DNA from: Komagataeibacter diospyri
Lineage (GTDB): Bacteria > Pseudomonadota > Alphaproteobacteria > Acetobacterales > Acetobacteraceae
Assembly: GCF_006538165.1 (NCBI RefSeq)
Contig: NZ_BDLU01000056.1
Coordinates: 31,113-95,112 of the forward strand
Direction of reading: 5' to 3'
DNA length: 64,000 nt
Made by a program: the position numbers and the translations under genes. Below, in pieces: positions 1 through 9,096 of the stretch (within the stretch, counting starts at the first letter, position 1; the number at the start of each line of letters is the position of its first letter). Under the pieces are notes generated by a model. That model was not told where the DNA came from. It was given only the letters and a program-made list of their open reading frames with translations, and searched no databases.

Positions 1-20
1 ACATCCGATGGGACAGGGCA

Positions 21-203
21 ATGGCCGAGCCACCTGATTTGGGAAATCCCGGCCAGCAGGATTCCTTTATCCTGCATCGTCAGGAATTACCCCCTACGCG
101 GCGTGAGCGCATGTTGCGCATTGGCCTGCGCGTGGTGACGGTCATGCTGCTGGCGGCGGCGCTGATCGACCTTGTCGTGCAGCTTGCCGGACATGGCCGT
201 TAA
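21..203 (+). CDS. small single-pass membrane protein, hypothetical
   Basis: Sixty-residue open frame at the left edge. The first half is polar, a basic patch follows (around residues 26-33, with TRRERM), and then one hydrophobic helix covers roughly residues 35-56 (VVTVMLLAAALIDLVVQL). This is the layout of a small inner-membrane protein with its N-terminus in the cytoplasm. The ATG is preceded by a purine-rich GGGACAGGG. I recognise no family. Because the gene sits at the window edge, its upstream partner cannot be seen. The palindromic repeat at 240 starts about 35 bp after the stop. Confidence 0.5.
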   Translation: MAEPPDLGNPGQQDSFILHRQELPPTRRERMLRIGLRVVTVMLLAAALIDLVVQLAGHGR

Positions 204-239
204 GGAGCAGGGGGAAAACCTGCATATTATAAAGAAGTG

Positions 240-321
240 TTTGGTGAAGCTTTTTTTAAAAAGCTTCAAAAGACTGCCGCCTTTTTGAAAAAAGGGCGGT
301 ACCCAAAAAACTTTTATTTTT
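240..321 (+). repeat. dispersed palindromic repeat, copy A
   Basis: Near-complete copy of the ~80 bp repeat. It begins TTTGGTGAAGC, forms a first stem (GAAGCTTTTT/AAAAAGCTTC) and a second stem (CCGCCTTTTT/AAAAAAGGGCGG), and ends ACCCAAAAAACTTTTATTTT. Its ends are themselves inverted (TTTGGT / ACCCAAA). It lies between two genes. Confidence 0.8.
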
Positions 322-347
322 ATTTATCAGGTAAGTTTTTATATCTC

Positions 348-971
348 TTAAGGAGAATGCGTTCCTGCCGTTGTGGTGGGAAGCGGCAGGTCGGCTGAAA
401 TACCGCTTCTGGACAGGGCAATGGTCACATCTATCGTTTCCTGATTGACCTGGGCATCGAATTGCCGGTCCACCACCGGATTCTGCGCCATCGTCATCAT
501 GTCGCCAAAACGCAGGTGCGCCCAGTCGATGCGGTCATGGGCCTGACGGGTGACGTCAAAGTTCACCATGGGATGGGGCGTCCCGTTCGGGGCAATGTAG
601 GACCATGCGAAATGGCAGCGCGCGGGCGCGCCACGCTGGGTAAACAGCGTATGGACGAAGCCGGGCGTTACATCCATCTGCAATGTGTTCATGAGATAAT
701 GCGGCGCCTGCCGCTGCAGGGTGGGTGTTACCTGCGTATTGAACAGTCCGGCCTGAATCATTTCGGGCATGTGGGCCATGAAAGTGGTCTGGTTTATGGC
801 CATTTCGACCACACATGGCGTGGTCTGTGCAAAGCGGGTTTCAATACCCCATGCATGCGCGGTGGTTTCCGTTCCCATGATGGGCGCGGGATAGGTGAGT
901 GATGCGGCATGCGCAGTGGCATCCATGCCACCCGGAAGGATCAGGCCCATGGCCAGGGCTGCGGCATGCAT
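348..971 (-). CDS. exported hypothetical protein
   Basis: The frame stays open to 1241, but the part beyond 971 is Pro/Arg-rich and does not look like protein. The ATG at 971 starts a short signal peptide (hydrophobic AAALAMGLILPGG, probable cleavage after TAHA). The mature protein is about 185 residues, with two cysteines (PCVV and RCHF) that could form a disulphide in the periplasm. I recognise no catalytic motif or family. The ribosome binding site is weak (GGCGGG), so the start is not certain. A perfect 13-bp inverted repeat lies about 155 bp upstream, in the likely leader. Confidence 0.6.
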   Translation of the reverse strand: MHAAALAMGLILPGGMDATAHAASLTYPAPIMGTETTAHAWGIETRFAQTTPCVVEMAINQTTFMAHMPEMIQAGLFNTQVTPTLQRQAPHYLMNTLQMDVTPGFVHTLFTQRGAPARCHFAWSYIAPNGTPHPMVNFDVTRQAHDRIDWAHLRFGDMMTMAQNPVVDRQFDAQVNQETIDVTIALSRSGISADLPLPTTTAGTHSP

Positions 972-1113
972 GACCCGCCGTGGCGGGATGGGACGTGCGG
1001 GAAAGGTCGGACGTGTCAGGCTAGGCAAGGGTTGGCACCGGTCTGTGTAAGGTCTTGATGATGGTCGGGGTGGCAGAAAACAGCTTTTGCCCCCTGCTGT
1101 CACGAAGGGTACG

Positions 1114-1183
1114 GGCATGTCAGACCTGCCCAATATGGGCGGTCTTTCCCATATTGGGCAAGACCTGTCGTATGGCATGTCAG
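1114..1183. repeat. 13-bp perfect inverted repeat inside 10-bp direct repeats
   Basis: TGCCCAATATGGG (1127-1139) and its exact complement CCCATATTGGGCA (1148-1160) are separated by 8 nt. The direct repeat GGCATGTCAG occurs on both sides, at 1114-1123 and 1174-1183. There is no T-run on either side, so this is not an ordinary terminator. It could be a regulatory RNA hairpin in the leader of the minus-strand gene, a protein binding site, or the scar of a small mobile element. Confidence 0.7.
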
Positions 1184-1220
1184 GGTCTGCCTTTGAGCCA
1201 TTGTGCAGGTTAACGGACAG

Positions 1221-1300
1221 TTTCTCCTGAAACTTTTTCAAAAAATTTCAGGAAGTGCGACCTTTCCGAAAAGAGGCGACACAAAAAGACTTTTATTTAT
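1221..1300 (+). repeat. dispersed palindromic repeat, copy B (degenerate)
   Basis: Recognisable but mutated copy. First stem CCTGAAACTTTTTCAAAAAATTTCAGG, second stem region CGACCTTTCCGAAAAGAGGCGACAC, and the tail ACAAAAAGACTTTTATTTATC match the same order as copy A. Confidence 0.65.
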
Positions 1301-1693
1301 CAATGACTTGTTTCCATATTGTTTTTCATTTTATTGCATTTTGGTATGGAATTATTTCCGGGTGTGCCATGTTCTGCATGTATTGTTTTAATATATGTAT
1401 GTCCATATTGCTGCAGTCATGGAAATGCCACAATAATCGTCTTTTTCGTGCTCCACAGTCCCATTGCCATCGTCTGGCGGGGAACCTGTCGCATACTGCA
1501 GACCATGGCTGGCAACCGTTTGTGGCCAAAGGATTTTTGGGTGTGTGATGATGAAACTTCCGGTGCCCTGCCGCGTTTGCGGCGGGTAATGGAAATCAGA
1601 AGAATACTGCCGGTGGCAGCATGTTGGTACGGTTGGCCCATTGGGCAGTCGTGCGCACGGGCTGGCGTAACCGGTGGTGTGGGTCAGGGAACC

Positions 1694-1906
1694 ATGTTTG
1701 AGTCAAAGATCATAGAAGTGGATGGCGTGTTCGTGGGGGCGGCCATCATTACGGGCATTGCTTCCTCGCTGCGTTTCTACGCAACCCATGACAGCGTGCG
1801 CTGCCTGCATAACGCCATCCTGCCCGATCTGGTGGCGCTGAAGCAGCGGGTTACGGCGACCTTCCGCCGCATGGGGCATAAGGCCGTCACTTTCCGCGAG
1901 GCGTAG
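1694..1906 (+). CDS. small hypothetical protein
   Basis: Seventy residues starting at ATG 1694, with a purine-rich GTCAGGGA just upstream. The centre has a mildly hydrophobic stretch (VFVGAAIITGIASSL) followed by a basic, helical C-terminal half (LVALKQRVTATFRRM). The reading frame is open back to 1319, but that extension is Cys-rich and coded by AT-rich DNA, so I start the gene at the internal ATG. A GC-rich hairpin at 1921-1955 follows the stop. I recognise no domain and cannot propose a function. Confidence 0.5.
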   Translation: MFESKIIEVDGVFVGAAIITGIASSLRFYATHDSVRCLHNAILPDLVALKQRVTATFRRMGHKAVTFREA

Positions 1907-1920
1907 CCATAAAACGCGTA

Positions 1921-1955
1921 ACGCCCCGTTGGGAACCTGTGTCCCGCCGGGGCGT
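1921..1955 (+). terminator. GC-rich hairpin after small gene
   Basis: ACGCCCCG (1921-1928) pairs with CGGGGCGT (1948-1955), with an inner GGGA/TCCC pairing. No T-run follows, so intrinsic termination is only possible. Confidence 0.4.
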
Positions 1956-1997
1956 CGGTATCGTAAAAGGCTGTTGGCCAGGCTGCAATCATAAGGA

Positions 1998-2080
1998 AGT
2001 TTCTTGGTGAAGCTTTTTTCAAAAAGCTTCAGAAGAATGTCGCTTTTTTGAAAAAATACGGCATTCAGAAACCTTCATTG
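1998..2080 (+). repeat. dispersed palindromic repeat, copy C
   Basis: First stem is intact: TTGGTGAAGCTTTTTTC, then AAAAAGCTTC. The second stem is decayed (GTCGCTTTTTTG / AAAAAATACGGC). It lies between the small gene at 1694 and the 3' end of ilvD. Confidence 0.75.
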
Positions 2081-2112
2081 TTTTCAAACAGCCTGTCAGG
2101 CCGCCAGCTGTA

Positions 2113-3975
2113 TCAGCGGCTGGTGCGGCGGCCAAGCTGGCTGACATCACGCACGGCACCGCGCGCGGCACTGGTGGTCAGGGCGCTGTAAGCCTGAAGG
2201 GCTACGGAGACTTCGCGCGTGCGGTCCGGCTGCCATGCGCGGTCGCCCCGTTCTTCCATCGCATCGCGGCGGGCGGCAAGGTCCGCATCGCTTACGGTGG
2301 TGCGCAGGATACGATTTGGGATATCGATCTCGATCGTATCGCCTTCCTCCAGCAGCCCGATAATGCCGCCTTCCGCCGCTTCGGGCGAGATGTGGCCGAT
2401 CGACAGTCCCGAACTGCCGCCAGAGAAGCGGCCATCGGTAATCAGGGCGCATTTTTCAGCCAGCCCCTTGGATTTCAGGTAGCTGGTCGGATACAGCATT
2501 TCCTGCATGCCCGGTCCGCCCTTCGGTCCTTCGTAGCGGATCACCACCACGTCACCCGCCACGATCTTATTGCCGAGGATGGCGGAGACGGCCGCGTCCT
2601 GGCTTTCAAAGATGCGGGCCGGCCCCGTAAACGTCAGCAGGTTATCGGCAACGCCCGCGGTTTTGACGATGGCACCGTCTTCCGCAAGGTTGCCGAACAG
2701 CACCGCAAGGCCACCGTCCTGGCTGTAGGCATGTTCCGCATCACGGATCGCGCCATTGGCACGGTCGGTATCCAGCGCCTTGTAACGGCTGGCCTGCGAA
2801 AATGCTTCCGTGGTGCGCACGCCACCGGGGGCCGCGCGGAAGAAGGTACGTGCGTCCTCATCCACTGTATCGGTGCTGATATCCCACTTTGCCAGGGCTG
2901 CCGCCACGCTGGGGGCATGCACGCTGGGGGCGTTCATGTGCAGCAGGCCCATGCGGGCCAGTTCGCCCATGATGGCGGGAATGCCACCGGCGCGGTGCAC
3001 GTCCTCCATGTGGATATCCATGCGCGACGGCGAAACCTTGCACAGGTTGGGCACCTTGTGGGACAGGCGGTCGATATCGGACATGGTGAAATGTACCTTG
3101 CCCTCATGCGCCGCCGCCAGCAGGTGCAGCACGGTGTTGGTTGACCCGCCCATGGCGATATCGACCGACATGGCATTTTCAAACGCGGATTTGGTGGCGA
3201 TGCCGCGCGGCAGGACAGTGGCATCGTCGTTTTCATACCAGCGGCGGGCGAGGGCGACGATCTCGTGCCCTGCGCGCTCGAACAGGTTGCGACGGTCGGC
3301 GTGGGTTGCGACCAGGCTGCCATTGCCCGGCAGGGCAAGGCCCAGCGCCTCGGTCAGGCAGTTCATGGAATTGGCGGTGAACATGCCCGAACATGACCCG
3401 CAGGTGGGACAGGCGGAGCGTTCGATCGTGGCCGACTGTTCATCTGTCACATCGGAATTGGCCGCCGCCACCATCGATGTGATGAGGTCAACCTGCTGCT
3501 CGGCGCCGTTATTGATGATCTTGCCCGCTTCCATTGGCCCGCCGGAGACGAAGATGGTCGGGATGTTCAGCCGCATCGCCGCCATCAGCATGCCCGGCGT
3601 GATCTTGTCGCAGTTGCTTATGCACACCAGCGCGTCGGCGCAGTGGGCGTTGACCATGTATTCCACCGCATCCGCGATCAGTTCGCGTGACGGCAGGCTG
3701 TACAGCATCCCGCCATGGCCCATGGCGATGCCGTCATCCACGGCGATGGTATTGAACTCACGCCCGACGCCACCGGCTTCGGCCACCGCGCCGGCCACAA
3801 GCTGGCCCAGGTCCTTGAGATGGACATGGCCGGGCACGAACTGCGTGAACGAGTTGGCGATGGCGATGATCGGCTTGCCGAAGTCACCGTCCTTCATGCC
3901 GGTTGCACGCCACAGGCTGCGCGCACCGGCCATGTTGCGGCCATGGGTCGTAGTGCGGGAACGATAGGCGGGCAT
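2113..3975 (-). CDS. ilvD: dihydroxy-acid dehydratase
   Basis: Fourth enzyme of valine/isoleucine synthesis, dehydrating 2,3-dihydroxy acids to 2-keto acids; it also feeds leucine and pantothenate. The product is 620 residues, the usual size of the long (E. coli-like) form. Visible family marks are the metal-binding VDDGIAMGH around residues 79-87, the iron-sulphur cysteine in [10 protein letters not shown] (C122), the [11 protein letters not shown] cluster motif (C189, C192, C195) and the C-terminal DGRFSGG signature. The [Fe-S] cluster makes such enzymes oxygen-sensitive. The frame is open further upstream, but the ATG at 3975 has an AGAGGT ribosome binding site and matches the family N-terminus. 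It is divergent from the AsmA-like gene; no leader peptide or attenuator is evident. Confidence 0.97.
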   Translation of the reverse strand: MPAYRSRTTTHGRNMAGARSLWRATGMKDGDFGKPIIAIANSFTQFVPGHVHLKDLGQLVAGAVAEAGGVGREFNTIAVDDGIAMGHGGMLYSLPSRELIADAVEYMVNAHCADALVCISNCDKITPGMLMAAMRLNIPTIFVSGGPMEAGKIINNGAEQQVDLITSMVAAANSDVTDEQSATIERSACPTCGSCSGMFTANSMNCLTEALGLALPGNGSLVATHADRRNLFERAGHEIVALARRWYENDDATVLPRGIATKSAFENAMSVDIAMGGSTNTVLHLLAAAHEGKVHFTMSDIDRLSHKVPNLCKVSPSRMDIHMEDVHRAGGIPAIMGELARMGLLHMNAPSVHAPSVAAALAKWDISTDTVDEDARTFFRAAPGGVRTTEAFSQASRYKALDTDRANGAIRDAEHAYSQDGGLAVLFGNLAEDGAIVKTAGVADNLLTFTGPARIFESQDAAVSAILGNKIVAGDVVVIRYEGPKGGPGMQEMLYPTSYLKSKGLAEKCALITDGRFSGGSSGLSIGHISPEAAEGGIIGLLEEGDTIEIDIPNRILRTTVSDADLAARRDAMEERGDRAWQPDRTREVSVALQAYSALTTSAARGAVRDVSQLGRRTSR

Positions 3976-4180
3976 GACGGTGACCTCTCGCGACAAAGGG
4001 GTTAGCATAGGGGGAACAATATCGCCTGACCGCATACAGGACACGCGGCCTGCGCGCCAGTCCAAACCTGCCGTTAACCGTGGGCGGGTAGGGATGGGGA
4101 CGGGCAGGGCGCGCAACTCCACCTGCGGCCATTCGTTCATCTGATACCTTACCCGCCATTGCACAAGGAGCGCACGCGGC

Positions 4181-6307
4181 ATGCCAGAACCGGACCGTCA
4201 GGATGGATCACCCCCGGCACAACGGCGTGGCGTGTTTGCGCGGATACGTTTTCCGGTGCTGGGAGTTCTGGCGGTTGCGATCCTGGCGCTGGTCATCTTC
4301 TGGTCATGGGACTGGTTCATCCCGCTGGTGGAACGCCGGGCAGGCGCCGCGCTGGGGCGCAGGGTCACGATCGCGCACCTGCATGTGCATGTAGGCCGCG
4401 TGGTCCGCATCACCGCCGACGATGTACATATTGATGAACCTGACGGATTTGCCACCCTGCCGCCATTCGCCACGGCGGATCATCTGATGGTTGGGGTCAA
4501 CCTGTGGCACCTGCTGGGGGGGACGGTTGACCTGCCGGTGATCGCGCTGGACAGGCCGGTCGTGGAACTGGATGAAAAACGTGACGGAACCGCCAATTAT
4601 CATTTCCCCGGCGGCAGTGATGGCGGGTCCACGGCCATGCCACGCATCGGTGAACTGAACATTGCCGACGGGCAGCTGCATTTCGTGCATGCGGGCCTGC
4701 GCAGCGATATGCGCGCGCAGGTGCATACCACGCCAGCGAAAGGGGATGCGGAAGCCCGTATCGTGGCGGAGGTACGCGGTACCTATACCGGGCAGGCCAT
4801 CACGGGGCATTTTTCAGGCGGGGCGCTGGTTTCACTGGCGGACAGGACGAAGCCCTATCCCGTGGATGTCGAGGTGCATCATGGTCCCACGCGCCTGACG
4901 CTGGTGGGGTCGGTGGATGACCCGCTGTCGTTCCGGGGTGCGCGTCTGAAGCTGACGCTGGCGGGGCCGGACATGTCGCTGCTGTATCCGCTGACGGGGG
5001 TGGTGATCCCGCAGACACCCACCTACCATGTGGCGGGCAGTCTTGATTACCAGGACCAGCGCGTGCGCTTCCATGATTTCGAGGGTACGGTCGGGTCCAG
5101 CGACCTTGGCGGCACGCTGAGTGTCGATCCACACCAGGTGGTAACGTTCGTGGATGCCGAACTGCATTCACGGCATGTGGACCTTGCCGACCTTGGCGGC
5201 TTCTTCGGGGCGACACCGGGGGATCATCCCTCCACCGCGCAGCAGGCGGCGGAACAGAAGGCGCATGAGGCCAGTGGCGCCGTACTGCCTACCACGCCCA
5301 TCAACCTGCCCAGGCTGAAGGCCACCAATGTCCATCTGGCCTATCATGGGGACCATATCGAAAACCGGCATGTGCCGCTGGATAACATCGATGCGCTGGT
5401 GGATATCCGGGACGGGACGATTGATGTCCATCACCTGAGCTTTGGCGTGGGCAAGGGGAAACTTGCCAGCAGCGGTACCTTCGTGCCGCAGGGCAACGGT
5501 GTCGATGCGCGCATCCGGGTTGATATGGAACAGATCGATCTGTCCCGCCTCATGCAGGCACTGGGTAATTATCAGGGGCAGGGAACGATTGGTGGCCATA
5601 TCATGGTGCATGGCCATGGGCAGTCGCTGGCGCAGATCGTGGGTGATGGCAATGGCGGTGTGACCATGGCGCTGGATGAAGGCGGGGATATTTCCGCCAT
5701 TCTGCCCGACCTGCTGGGGCTGGAACTGGGCAAGGCGCTGCTGTCCGCCCTTGGCCTGCCTGCCAGGACAGACCTGAAATGCCTGATCGCGGACATGCCG
5801 CTGCGTGATGGCGTGTTCCATACCAGAACCATGCTGATGGAAACGGGCGATACCTCCACGGTGGGCAAGGGGGATATCAACTTCAGTGACAACACCATCA
5901 AATATGCCCTGCTGACACGTTCCCGCCACTTTGCCATCGCATCCTTTCCCGGTCCGCTGCACATTACCGGGCCGCTCAAGCATCCCAGCATCATGCCCGG
6001 GGCGGAAGTAATCGGCCGGGCTGTGGCGTCGGTGCTGACGGGCTTTGTTTTCTCTCCCGTGGGGCTGCTGCCCACAATCGAGGCGGGTGTGGGCAAACAG
6101 TCGTCATGCGCCGAGGCGATCAGGGAGGTGAATGAAAACCCCGCCGCCGGCATCGCGCCCCATGCCTCGCGTCCTGCGCGCCGTGCCGCACGGGCGCGCA
6201 AGGTTCCTGCGGCACAGCAGGCAACCGGCACGGTTTCCGGTAACCTGAGCCGTGCTGAACGTGACCGTATCCGTGCCGTATGGGCACGCCGGATGGCCGC
6301 GCATTAA
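4181..6307 (+). CDS. AsmA-family envelope protein
   Basis: Protein of 708 residues with one N-terminal membrane anchor (about residues 27-46, [17 protein letters not shown]) and a long periplasmic region rich in beta-strand repeats. Spaced phrases such as [15 protein letters not shown], followed by a stretch describing a shell-like repeat, are typical of AsmA/TamB-type proteins thought to help lipid transport or outer-membrane assembly. The last 60 residues are Arg/Ala-rich and probably disordered. AAGGAG sits 11 bp before the ATG. It stands alone on this strand, divergent from ilvD across about 205 bp. The family assignment is firm; the exact substrate is unknown. Confidence 0.85.
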   Translation: MPEPDRQDGSPPAQRRGVFARIRFPVLGVLAVAILALVIFWSWDWFIPLVERRAGAALGRRVTIAHLHVHVGRVVRITADDVHIDEPDGFATLPPFATADHLMVGVNLWHLLGGTVDLPVIALDRPVVELDEKRDGTANYHFPGGSDGGSTAMPRIGELNIADGQLHFVHAGLRSDMRAQVHTTPAKGDAEARIVAEVRGTYTGQAITGHFSGGALVSLADRTKPYPVDVEVHHGPTRLTLVGSVDDPLSFRGARLKLTLAGPDMSLLYPLTGVVIPQTPTYHVAGSLDYQDQRVRFHDFEGTVGSSDLGGTLSVDPHQVVTFVDAELHSRHVDLADLGGFFGATPGDHPSTAQQAAEQKAHEASGAVLPTTPINLPRLKATNVHLAYHGDHIENRHVPLDNIDALVDIRDGTIDVHHLSFGVGKGKLASSGTFVPQGNGVDARIRVDMEQIDLSRLMQALGNYQGQGTIGGHIMVHGHGQSLAQIVGDGNGGVTMALDEGGDISAILPDLLGLELGKALLSALGLPARTDLKCLIADMPLRDGVFHTRTMLMETGDTSTVGKGDINFSDNTIKYALLTRSRHFAIASFPGPLHITGPLKHPSIMPGAEVIGRAVASVLTGFVFSPVGLLPTIEAGVGKQSSCAEAIREVNENPAAGIAPHASRPARRAARARKVPAAQQATGTVSGNLSRAERDRIRAVWARRMAAH

Positions 6308-6403
6308 AGGGTGGAATCCCTGCTTGACCATGCGGGGCATTTCGGCAAAAAGGGGGACAGGTGCGGTGAATCGTCCATATTGCCGGACGTTGTTCATTGT
6401 CAT

Positions 6404-6478
6404 GCCGGGTTAGCACAGTGGTAGTGCAGCGGTTTTGTAAACCGAAGGCCGGGGGTTCAAATCCCTCACCCGGCACCA
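6404..6478 (+). tRNA. tRNA-Thr (anticodon TGT)
   Basis: Cloverleaf of 72 nt plus encoded CCA (6476-6478). The acceptor stem GCCGGGT pairs with ACCCGGC, the T-arm is GGGGGTTCAAATCCCTC, and the anticodon loop TTTGTAA reads ACA codons. Discriminator A. The outermost anticodon-stem pair appears mismatched (G-A), the rest pairs well. Confidence 0.95.
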
Positions 6479-6549
6479 TTTTTTCCCCAAAATACGGTAA
6501 TCCATGCAATGCGCCTGTGGCGCGTGGGATTCCGGTTGGTAAAGAATGG

Positions 6550-6628
6550 CAAAAGTTTCTGGGTGCCGCCTTTTTCCAAAAAGGCGGCGTTCTTTCGAAG
6601 CTTTTTGAAAAAAGCTTCACCAAAACGT
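6550..6628 (-). repeat. dispersed palindromic repeat, copy D
   Basis: One of the best preserved copies, in reverse orientation. GTGCCGCCTTTTTCC / AAAAAGGCGGC forms one stem and CGAAGCTTTTTG / AAAAAAGCTTC the other, with CAAAAGTTTCTGGGTG and CACCAAAACG at the ends. It ends immediately before the stop of the DsbA-like gene. Confidence 0.85.
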
Positions 6629-6631
6629 CCT

Positions 6632-7195
6632 TCAGGCGAAAATACGCTCCATCCATGCCTCGACCGTATCGCCACTGCTGATGGCGGGGTCGATCAGGCC
6701 GTCTACCATGAAGGTGGGGGAAACGTGGATACCGTTCTGGCGGCTATATTTGCATTGCCACTTGATGGCTTTCTGCAGTTCAGGCACGGCAAAGGCCGCA
6801 GCCAGCTTCACGCCGCTATAGTGTTCGATCCGTTTGATGATGTCGTTTGGCGTTGCATTCATATTGGGACCGGCGCAGTGATCGGTAAATTCGAATTCCT
6901 CACGATGCGCAGCTACGGCCGCCATGACGGCGCGGGCTGTATCCCTGCCCCCTTCCAGTGTGGAGGCCGCAAGGATGCACCGTATGATGATACCGGAAAA
7001 CATGTGCCATGGCTGGGACTGCAGGCGGAGCCTGATGGTGATCCGGTCTTCCCCCGCCCTGGCCAGCAGGTCGGGCAGCTTGTTGAACGCACGAACCGAA
7101 AACGGGCAGGTTGGTTCAAGGAAAGCTTCAAAAACACGCGGGCCATGGCCCCATACAAGCGGATCGACATGCAGGGGGGACGGGGTTGCTGGCAT
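6632..7195 (-). CDS. DsbA-like thioredoxin-fold protein
   Basis: Protein of 187 residues. The start at 7195 has a good AAGGAA site; the open frame upstream runs through copy E of the repeat and is not coding. The N-terminal strand and loop EPTCPFSVRAF place a single cysteine (CPFS) where DsbA proteins carry CXXC, and VSPTFMVDG supplies the cis-proline loop. The helical middle fits the DsbA/2-hydroxychromene-2-carboxylate isomerase group. With only one active-site cysteine, dithiol oxidase activity is unlikely; a glutathione-linked or isomerase role is possible. No signal peptide is visible, so it is probably cytoplasmic. Confidence 0.75.
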   Translation of the reverse strand: MPATPSPLHVDPLVWGHGPRVFEAFLEPTCPFSVRAFNKLPDLLARAGEDRITIRLRLQSQPWHMFSGIIIRCILAASTLEGGRDTARAVMAAVAAHREEFEFTDHCAGPNMNATPNDIIKRIEHYSGVKLAAAFAVPELQKAIKWQCKYSRQNGIHVSPTFMVDGLIDPAISSGDTVEAWMERIFA

Positions 7196-7580
7196 TGCCT
7201 GGGTTCCTTCATGCTGGCGTGGTGAGTGGACAGTTTCCTGCCATGGAACATGGGTGAAGCCTGGCGGTTCATCCAATGTCTTTTTTACTCTACGGACAGG
7301 GCATATGCCTAATGGACCGCAGCGTGCCGGTCGTGCGGGCAGTGGTCTTTCATATAGGCACTCCGCTGGAAACCCTGCATAAACGCAACGTTTCCCTTTC
7401 TCCATGAACGGTTCCAGAAATCTGTCGATGCGATATCCTGCCAGACATGAAAAAGTTTTTGGTGAAGCTTTTTTCAAAAAGGTTCAGGGAATGCCGCCTT
7501 TTTGAAAAAAGGCAGTGTCCAAAAGCTCCTGTTATTTCTATCGACTGGTTGTCCTGAACTAATTTCCAAGGTGGTAATGC
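7196..7580. other. intergenic region between divergent genes
   Basis: 385 bp between the DsbA-like gene and the amidohydrolase gene. It should hold both promoters, but I cannot assign them with confidence. Copy E of the dispersed repeat occupies 7452-7530. Confidence 0.5.
7452..7530 (+). repeat. dispersed palindromic repeat, copy E
   Basis: AGTTTTTGGTGAAGCTTTTTTC then AAAAAGGTTC (first stem with one mismatch), followed by TGCCGCCTTTTTG / AAAAAAGGCAG and GTCCAAAAGC. It lies about 50 bp upstream of the amidohydrolase start, so it is probably within or next to that promoter region. Confidence 0.8.
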
Positions 7581-8948
7581 ATGGTCCGTTCCCTTTTGCT
7601 CAAAAATGCGCTGCGTCTGGTAACGATGGATGGGAACAGGCGCGAAATCGAAGGGGGATGGGTACTGGTGCATGACCGGCAGGTCGCGGCCATCGGAACG
7701 CCTGCGGACCCGTTGCCCGCTGCGGATGATGTTATCGACATGACGGGACACGTGGTGATGCCTGGCATGGTCAATACCCACCACCATATGTACCAGACCC
7801 TGACGCGTGTCATTCCCGCGGCACAGGATACATCCCTGTTCGGGTGGCTGCAGGCGCTCTATCCCATATGGGCGGGACTGACGCCGGACATGATCCGCGT
7901 TTCCGCCTGCACGGCCATGACGGAACTGCTGTGGTCGGGTTGCACCACCACCAGCGACCACCTGTACCTGTTTCCCAATGGCGCGCGGCTGGATGATGAA
8001 ATTGAGGCGGCAGGGCAGATGGGCATACGTTTCCATGCCGCCCGTGGCGCGATGAGCGTTGGTGAAAGCAAGGGTGGCCTGCCGCCGGACCGCGTGGTGG
8101 AGGATGAGGACGCCATCCTGTCGGATACGCAGCGCGTGATCGAAACCTACCACGATCCCGCGCCACTGGCGATGTTACGGGTTGCAGTGGCCCCGTGTTC
8201 GCCTTTTTCCGTCAGCCGCGACCTTATGCGCAATGCCGCTGCCCTTGCCCGCGCGACGGGGACGATGCTGCATACCCATCTGGCTGAAAATGCCAGCGAC
8301 ATTGCCTATAGCCGCGAGAAGTTCAACATGACCCCCGCCGAATACGCCGAGGACACCGGCTGGGTTGGCAGGGACGTCTGGCATGCCCATTGTGTACAAC
8401 TGGATGACGCGGGTATTCACCGTTTTGGCGCGACCCTTACCGGTATGGCGCATTGCCCGTGTTCCAACATGCGGCTGGGATCGGGTATTGCCCCGGTACG
8501 CCGGATGGCGGCGGCGGGCATGCGGGTCGGGCTGGGGGTGGATGGCTCGGCCTCGAACGATGGCAGCCATATGCTGGGGGAAGCCCGTCAGGCCATGTTG
8601 CTGGGGCGTCTGCTGCCCACAGGTGATAACCAGCCCATGATGCAGGCGCGTGAGGTGCTGGAACTGGCAACACGCGGTGGCGCTGCGGTTCTGGGACGCG
8701 ATGATGTCGGCTATCTTGCCCCCGGCATGGCAGCGGATATCGTGGCGTTCGACATGCGCGGGATTGACCATGCGGGCGCGCAGTCCGATCCGGTGGCGGC
8801 CTTGGTGTTCTGCACGCCGGGGCGGGTGGCCTGTAGCATCGTCAATGGACGGGTGCTGATCCGGGACGGACAGTTTACGGCGCATGACCCGGCCGCATTG
8901 GCCCGGCAGCATAATGCGCTGGCCCGTAACCTGTTAGAAAATTCCTGA
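7581..8948 (+). CDS. amidohydrolase, 8-oxoguanine deaminase-like
   Basis: Metal-dependent hydrolase of 455 residues, the usual length for the TrzN/SsnA/8-oxoguanine deaminase branch of the amidohydrolase superfamily. Metal ligands are visible in order: NTHHHMYQTL near residue 66, HTHLAENASD, HAHCVQLDDAG and VDGSASNDGSHML. The phrase SPFSVSRDLM and the last motif resemble 8-oxoguanine deaminases, which convert 8-oxoguanine to urate. Guanine, cytosine or chlorohydrolase-type substrates cannot be excluded by reading alone. It appears to be a single-gene unit with repeat copies on both sides (E upstream, F downstream). Cytoplasmic, no signal peptide. Confidence 0.85.
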   Translation: MVRSLLLKNALRLVTMDGNRREIEGGWVLVHDRQVAAIGTPADPLPAADDVIDMTGHVVMPGMVNTHHHMYQTLTRVIPAAQDTSLFGWLQALYPIWAGLTPDMIRVSACTAMTELLWSGCTTTSDHLYLFPNGARLDDEIEAAGQMGIRFHAARGAMSVGESKGGLPPDRVVEDEDAILSDTQRVIETYHDPAPLAMLRVAVAPCSPFSVSRDLMRNAAALARATGTMLHTHLAENASDIAYSREKFNMTPAEYAEDTGWVGRDVWHAHCVQLDDAGIHRFGATLTGMAHCPCSNMRLGSGIAPVRRMAAAGMRVGLGVDGSASNDGSHMLGEARQAMLLGRLLPTGDNQPMMQAREVLELATRGGAAVLGRDDVGYLAPGMAADIVAFDMRGIDHAGAQSDPVAALVFCTPGRVACSIVNGRVLIRDGQFTAHDPAALARQHNALARNLLENS

Positions 8949-8960
8949 TAAATGATTGAT

Positions 8961-9042
8961 AAAAAATAAAAGTTTTTGGGTGCCGCCTTTTTTAAAAGGC
9001 GGCATTCTTCGAAACTTTTGGAAAAACTTCACCAAAAACTTT
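8961..9042 (-). repeat. dispersed palindromic repeat, copy F
   Basis: Reverse-orientation copy starting AAATAAAAGTTTTTGGGTG. The second stem GCCGCCTTTT/AAAAGGCGGC is perfect; the other stem is partly decayed (GAAACTTTTGG / AAAAACTTC). It ends CACCAAAAACTTTG. It sits just after the amidohydrolase stop, where the GC-rich stem could act as a terminator. Confidence 0.85.
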
Positions 9043-9096
9043 GTTTAATCTGCAGGGCGCTTCATGAGCCGACTGCTTGAGGCAATTCCTGATCCG

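Larger units (their letters stand above)
972..1693. other. gene-poor intergenic stretch
   Basis: About 720 bp without a convincing gene. It contains a perfect 13-bp inverted repeat flanked by 10-bp direct repeats (1114-1183) and a degenerate copy of the dispersed repeat (1221-1300). After that comes AT-rich sequence with runs such as TATTGTTTTTCATTTTATTGC around 1318-1340. Open frames crossing it overlap one another and show no recognisable protein. Confidence 0.6.

Noticed and set aside
1319..1693. N-terminal extension of the small gene at 1694
   Set aside because: AT-rich, Cys/Trp-rich translation with no ribosome site; the downstream ATG has a better context.
5168..5983. 271-codon minus-strand frame within the AsmA-like gene
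   Set aside because: His/Gln-rich shadow of the plus-strand gene.
6404..6628. Integration site at tRNA-Thr
   Set aside because: No integrase and no duplicated tRNA 3' end; the following repeat is the dispersed palindromic element found elsewhere.
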